From: Sarcomyxa edulis
Lineage: Eukaryota; Basidiomycota; Agaricomycetes; Agaricales; Mycenaceae
Length of the DNA: 64,000 nt
Direction of reading: 5' to 3'
NCBI GenBank assembly: GCA_009761415.1
Contig: QUOL01000010.1
Span: forward strand, 1,426,001-1,490,000
Notes under the pieces: model-generated
What the model was told of the DNA's origin: nothing
Seen by the model: only the letters and a program-made list of their open reading frames with translations
Database searches by the model: none
Translations under genes and position numbers: made by a program
Part shown: positions 61,157-64,000 of the stretch, piece by piece
Position numbering within the stretch: the first letter of the stretch is position 1
How the letters are laid out: every line of letters begins with the position of its first letter

Positions 61157-61875
61157 ATGAAAATTATGGAACCCCTACACCAAGTCCTTTTGAACACTCT
61201 TGCCCAAGAGGCAGCAACGTTCGATATCCTCGATCGTGACGGAATGATTCACTATCTCAGGTGCCTCCTGCGCCCCGCTGTCGGCCTCGTTGCCGATTTT
61301 ATATTTCGTGAACTCGGGCCTGATGGCTACTTTGTAGCTTTAACTGGTCGCGAGAGGGTTCCCTACTACTGCAATGCGCAAATCGTGTTGCTCCTCGCGG
61401 TACGTTGGTCTAAACTCGACCCTTATTGATTTCATCGTTTGACGGGTTTTCACTTGATCGGTAACAGGTCCACTTCCACAGCCAGTGGCAGGAGCTAAAC
61501 AAGCAGGACAGGCGTTTATACATGATTCCGTCCGAGATGAATAGAACGATCAGCCATTTGCGCTTGATTTGTCGGGCTGTCCGAATTCAGCCAGCAAGCC
61601 CCATTCATTGGGAGGTCGAAGCCGTCCGAGCTCTTACCGAGCTTAGCATACGCGCCCTGGCAGCTTACGCGTCGGCTGAGGATGCCTTCGATTGGCCGGA
61701 GTACGAGAAGCCCGGGGATGCCGCGTTGGAAAGCGCGATGACCAGATCGATCCGTCTCGATCTCCTCGAAAGGGTCGTGCCTAAGCGCGTTGTCGTAGTC
61801 GAGGGGGTGTCCGAAGGTGCAGGATATAGCGACGCGGAGGACTGGCCAGGGTCGGAGGAGGAAACGACGGAGTAA
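61157..61875 (+). CDS. Array gene 4: unknown family
   Basis: Not recognised. Exons 61157-61399 and 61468-61875, phase-0 intron of 68 bases, 216 residues. It starts MKIMEPLHQVLLNTLAQEA. Exon 1 has MIHYLRCLLRPAVGLVADF, corresponding to FLRFRLRPMVEIV in gene 3, and ends AQIVLLLA. Exon 2 starts VHFHSQWQELNKQDRRLYM, then IPSEMNRTISHLRLICRAV. The GF-GD motif is not conserved here. A DWPEYEKPGD segment may match the PEF motif of genes 2 and 3. The C-terminus is acidic (YSDAEDWPGSEEETTE), recalling gene 1. Intergenic gap to gene 3 is only 85 bases, including the TATA box. Confidence 0.62.
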
Positions 61876-61917
61876 AGTAACGCTCCCAGAATCATATGCC
61901 ACTTATTGTAGTCTGCA

Positions 61918-61925
61918 TATATAAA
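61918..61925 (+). promoter_or_regulatory. TATA box of array gene 5
   Basis: TATATAAA at 61918-61925, about 55 bases before the ATG and 42 bases after the stop of gene 4. Confidence 0.5.
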
Positions 61926-61976
61926 CCTCCCCGAATCGTTTGCTCTGATCCTTAAGTCAGCAAGGTTCCATCAACG

Positions 61977-62497
61977 ATGTCCTTTATTCTCCGTTTGTCT
62001 GCAAATCGCTTTCCCGAAAATCCCCAGGATCCCGACCTCGAAAATGAGAGGTCTCCGACCACCATCTGGTCTCGGTCAATTCGTAGCCTCCTAGGCATCG
62101 TTCATCTCTCCGTTAATGGGAGGTGTCCGACGGATGTTCCTCTCGAGGAAAGGCTCTGGGTCAGGACCCTCCTCACCCGGATCGTCAATTACGTAGTAAG
62201 CGGCTCGCTTGTTTTTCCTTCATCGTTCCTCTTTCAACATCGTCCGTCCAGCATCAAGCTATGAAGCTCCGAGCCTCCGAGGCCATTAAATCAGGCTCTT
62301 GGGATACCATTCCGGTTCCTGCTCAAGCCACCACTACCGTCGCCATGCTCGAGTTCTTTCTGAAGAACTTTGGTTTCGAGGGGGACTACGTTGCGGTCAA
62401 CGTTAGGAACGTTGGGTATCTTTTATCGTCGGTGAAGAGCGATGTGGTGGTCGTACGACTAGTCCCACAAATATTTGAGGACACGATTCGAGTCTGA
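61977..62497 (+). CDS. Array gene 5: unknown family
   Basis: Not recognised. Exons 61977-62195 and 62252-62497, 56-base phase-0 intron, 154 residues, the shortest member. It starts MSFILRLSANRFPENPQDP. Exon 1 has TTIWSRSIRSLLGIVHLSV, a drifted version of the shared core, and ends LLTRIVNYV. Exon 2 reads HQAMKLRASEAIKSGSWDT, then IPVPAQATTTVAMLEFFLKN, then FGFEGDYVAVNVRN. The spacing from intron to IPVPA and to GFEGD is the same as in genes 2 and 3. The gene looks intact. Its 3' flank carries the folded element at 62527. Confidence 0.62.
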
Positions 62498-62939
62498 CGA
62501 GAATCTGACGGGCTAAGATCTAATGGGGACGGGAGTCTCACGAGACGTGCTAAGTCCAGGCAATCCGTGGACAACGTACACGTCTCCGTCTTCTCAGGCA
62601 ATCCGTGAGAAGAGAGACTCGGACCGTCCTACGGATAGATCGCAGAAGATCAGCTTCGACACTCCTATTATAGCACTTACCTGAGTAAAGCCCCTGCCCG
62701 CAATTCCAGTCTAAGGCTGTAGATTGAGGCCCTTGGGCAGTTGGGGATGATGATGGTAAGATAAGAGTGATGTTATTCTTGCGTCACAGCGCGTTACACA
62801 GATAGGTAGAGAATATGAAATAGAATCGTGACTGGTCGTGACGCTCGGAATATCGAGTCTGAGAGTAAGAAAGTGAAACGTATCCAAAAGAAGAATAGGA
62901 AGAAAGTAATTGTATATTCGCCACAAACCCCCCCACTCT
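62498..62939. other. Convergent gap behind array gene 5
   Basis: 442 bases between two stops. Its first third is the folded element described separately; the rest holds no gene I can support. Confidence 0.5.
62527..62629. ncRNA. Predicted three-way-junction RNA or DNA structure with twin GGCAATCCG loops
   Basis: Pairing seen by eye. Outer stem: GGACGG and GAGTCTC (62527-62539) pair with GAGACTC (62614-62620) and CCGTCC (62624-62629), leaving a 3-base bulge. Second stem: GAGACGTG (62542-62549) pairs with CACGTCTC (62579-62586) and encloses hairpin GTCCA-loop-TGGAC (62554-62572). Third stem: TCTTCTCA (62589-62596) pairs with TGAGAAGA (62606-62613). Both hairpins carry the identical loop GGCAATCCG (62559-62567 and 62597-62605) on unrelated stem sequences. 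It begins 30 bases after the stop of array gene 5, so it may be part of that 3' UTR, a separate RNA, or a DNA cruciform. Either strand could fold. Confidence 0.6.
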
Positions 62940-64000
62940 TCAGGCCTCGATAGGATCCCAAACTTCCGGAACGGCGAGGTCACTGAGAGCACCGCGATTC
63001 CAAGTTTCCTTGTAACCCGTCTGAAGACGCGTCAAGGCTTCCGAAAGTACCGCCGTCGTAACCACCTTCTCCGGAGCAAATTCCCCACGATTATCTGAAC
63101 GGAAGAATTGGGCCCAATCGCCCGGACTACGTGACTCGGCAGCGCCATTCTCCATCTCCAAGTGAAGGTTGTTGAAGATCCGCTCACAGTCTTCGTTCCA
63201 CTCCCCGCTGTAGTGACGACAGGATGCTAGGAGGATCCTCTCGTCCGGCCATAGAGTGCGGTCCGTCGAACGGGATCCCGTTCCTCCTGCGGTGTACCCC
63301 ACGACTGTTTTCAACTCGTCGGGTGACATCTCGTCGCATCGGAAGAAGAGGAAGCTTTCCTTGTCGGACCAGCCACGCTGATGCAACGTGACCTGAATAG
63401 AGGGTCCATACATGAATTCCCGCACCAGTCTAAGGCCGCTGAACTTGCGAGCAATCCAAGAGTACGGACCGCCCAGACCGATAAGAGCCCGAGCATGAGG
63501 GCGCTGCAATACGTCCAGTAGATTAACCTTATACTGTCGGTACAGCTCGTCGCTGGGCAATGCGGTCGATAAAGCCCGGCTCGGGGCGCCGGTCGAGTAG
63601 TAAACGTCGGCGACGAAGTCGCGAGTTTCGATCCCAGGCGGCAAGAAAATGGCGTTGTCCTTGGGATCAGTGCAGATTCGGAAACGTAGGCCGTGCTCGA
63701 TAGCGGTGACAAGGACCTTCCTGATATCATCGACCTTCTCCCAGCAGTTGGCCCAGTAGCGCATTCTAAACTCGCTGCTGGGTTCGACGTAAAGGTAGCC
63801 GTAGCGTAACAGATCGGCGCGCCAAACCCAGGAAGCAGGGATCGAGAACGTGGAGCCTGTTGCTACCAGGGGACGACCCCATTCCCTCAGATCTTCCAGG
63901 AAGGCCGCCTTGCCCGCGTAGTGTTCTTGTCCCGAGGGAGGAGGAAGCGCGACGCGAATAGTGCCCCGTAAGGGACCTAGATGCAAACGATCCGCTAGTT
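62940..64000 (-). CDS. Agaricomycete expanded-family protein of unknown function, 5' end outside window
   Basis: Minus-strand frame of over 350 codons, open to the right edge of the window; the true start lies beyond base 64,000. Readable landmarks are RGTIRVALPPPSGQEHYAG, DLREWGRPLVATGSTF, WVWRADLLRYGYLYV, FRMRYWANCWEKVDDIRK, LIGLGGPYSWIARKFSG, LRLVREFMYGPSIQVTLHQR and SGEWNEDCERIFNNLHLE. I recognise this as a large lineage-expanded agaricomycete family, often near repeats, with no established function. No reverse transcriptase, integrase or transposase motif was found in it. It converges on array gene 5, with 442 bases between their stops. Confidence 0.65.
   Translation of the reverse strand, partial: LADRLHLGPLRGTIRVALPPPSGQEHYAGKAAFLEDLREWGRPLVATGSTFSIPASWVWRADLLRYGYLYVEPSSEFRMRYWANCWEKVDDIRKVLVTAIEHGLRFRICTDPKDNAIFLPPGIETRDFVADVYYSTGAPSRALSTALPSDELYRQYKVNLLDVLQRPHARALIGLGGPYSWIARKFSGLRLVREFMYGPSIQVTLHQRGWSDKESFLFFRCDEMSPDELKTVVGYTAGGTGSRSTDRTLWPDERILLASCRHYSGEWNEDCERIFNNLHLEMENGAAESRSPGDWAQFFRSDNRGEFAPEKVVTTAVLSEALTRLQTGYKETWNRGALSDLAVPEVWDPIEA

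Noticed and set aside
62527..62629. tRNA, hammerhead ribozyme or other named RNA
   Set aside because: No A and B box, no CCA-type acceptor stem, and no hammerhead core strings. Only the stem-loop geometry is supported.
57797..64000. LTR retrotransposon or DNA transposon body
   Set aside because: No reverse transcriptase, integrase, RNase H, protease or transposase motif, no terminal repeats, and separate spliced genes each with its own promoter.

Overview
The window is nuclear DNA of a filamentous basidiomycete, most likely an Agaricomycete (mushroom-forming fungus). Supporting signs are dense genes on both strands, many 50-60 base introns with gt...ctaac...ag signals, short intergenic gaps, and families typical of that class: DUF6534 membrane proteins, F-box-like proteins, secreted double-psi beta-barrel proteins, a dioxygenase-P450 fusion and a basidiomycete-type arrestin. 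Gene models were spliced by eye from reading frames, splice signals and family similarity. Multi-exon boundaries are exact where stated and approximate elsewhere.

Bases 1-41,100 are a conserved housekeeping block. In order it holds: exportin-1 (5' end only), an NAD(P)-dependent MDR reductase, a DUF952 protein, kinetochore Spc24, the CAF-1 large subunit, an RFC clamp-loader subunit, ribosome-bound Hsp70 (Ssb type), mitochondrial uS2, anthranilate synthase I, Shq1, an F-box-like protein, an Fmp25-like RCC1 protein, a DUF6534 protein, an unknown serine-rich protein, two tandem secreted barrel proteins, a SERCA calcium pump, Sip5, Cbp4, an arrestin-like protein and an SLC35F6-type transporter. 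Many neighbours are divergent and share 145-320 base promoters. Two genes concern respiratory complex III assembly (Fmp25, Cbp4). Three concern chromosome replication or segregation (Spc24, CAF-1, RFC).

Bases 41,100-53,600 are looser. They hold a 2.2 kb stretch with no gene I can support, a DUF2235 hydrolase and a psi-factor-type fatty acid dioxygenase-P450 transcribed divergently, and a second F-box-like gene.

Bases 53,600-64,000 look like an accessory island. It contains an 83-base tandem repeat, a small coiled-coil gene, two related hairpins carrying TGACGTCA, a partial gene, and a 115-base minisatellite. It then has a head-to-tail array of five small genes (57,797-62,497). These have very different sequences but share one phase-0 intron position, a common residue pattern around it and, in four of the five, a clear TATA box close to the start codon. 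Just behind the last one lies a roughly 100-base segment predicted to fold into a three-way junction, with two hairpins bearing the identical nine-base loop. A convergent gene of an expanded agaricomycete family of unknown function runs off the right edge. The five-gene array and the folded element are the best candidates here for something undescribed.
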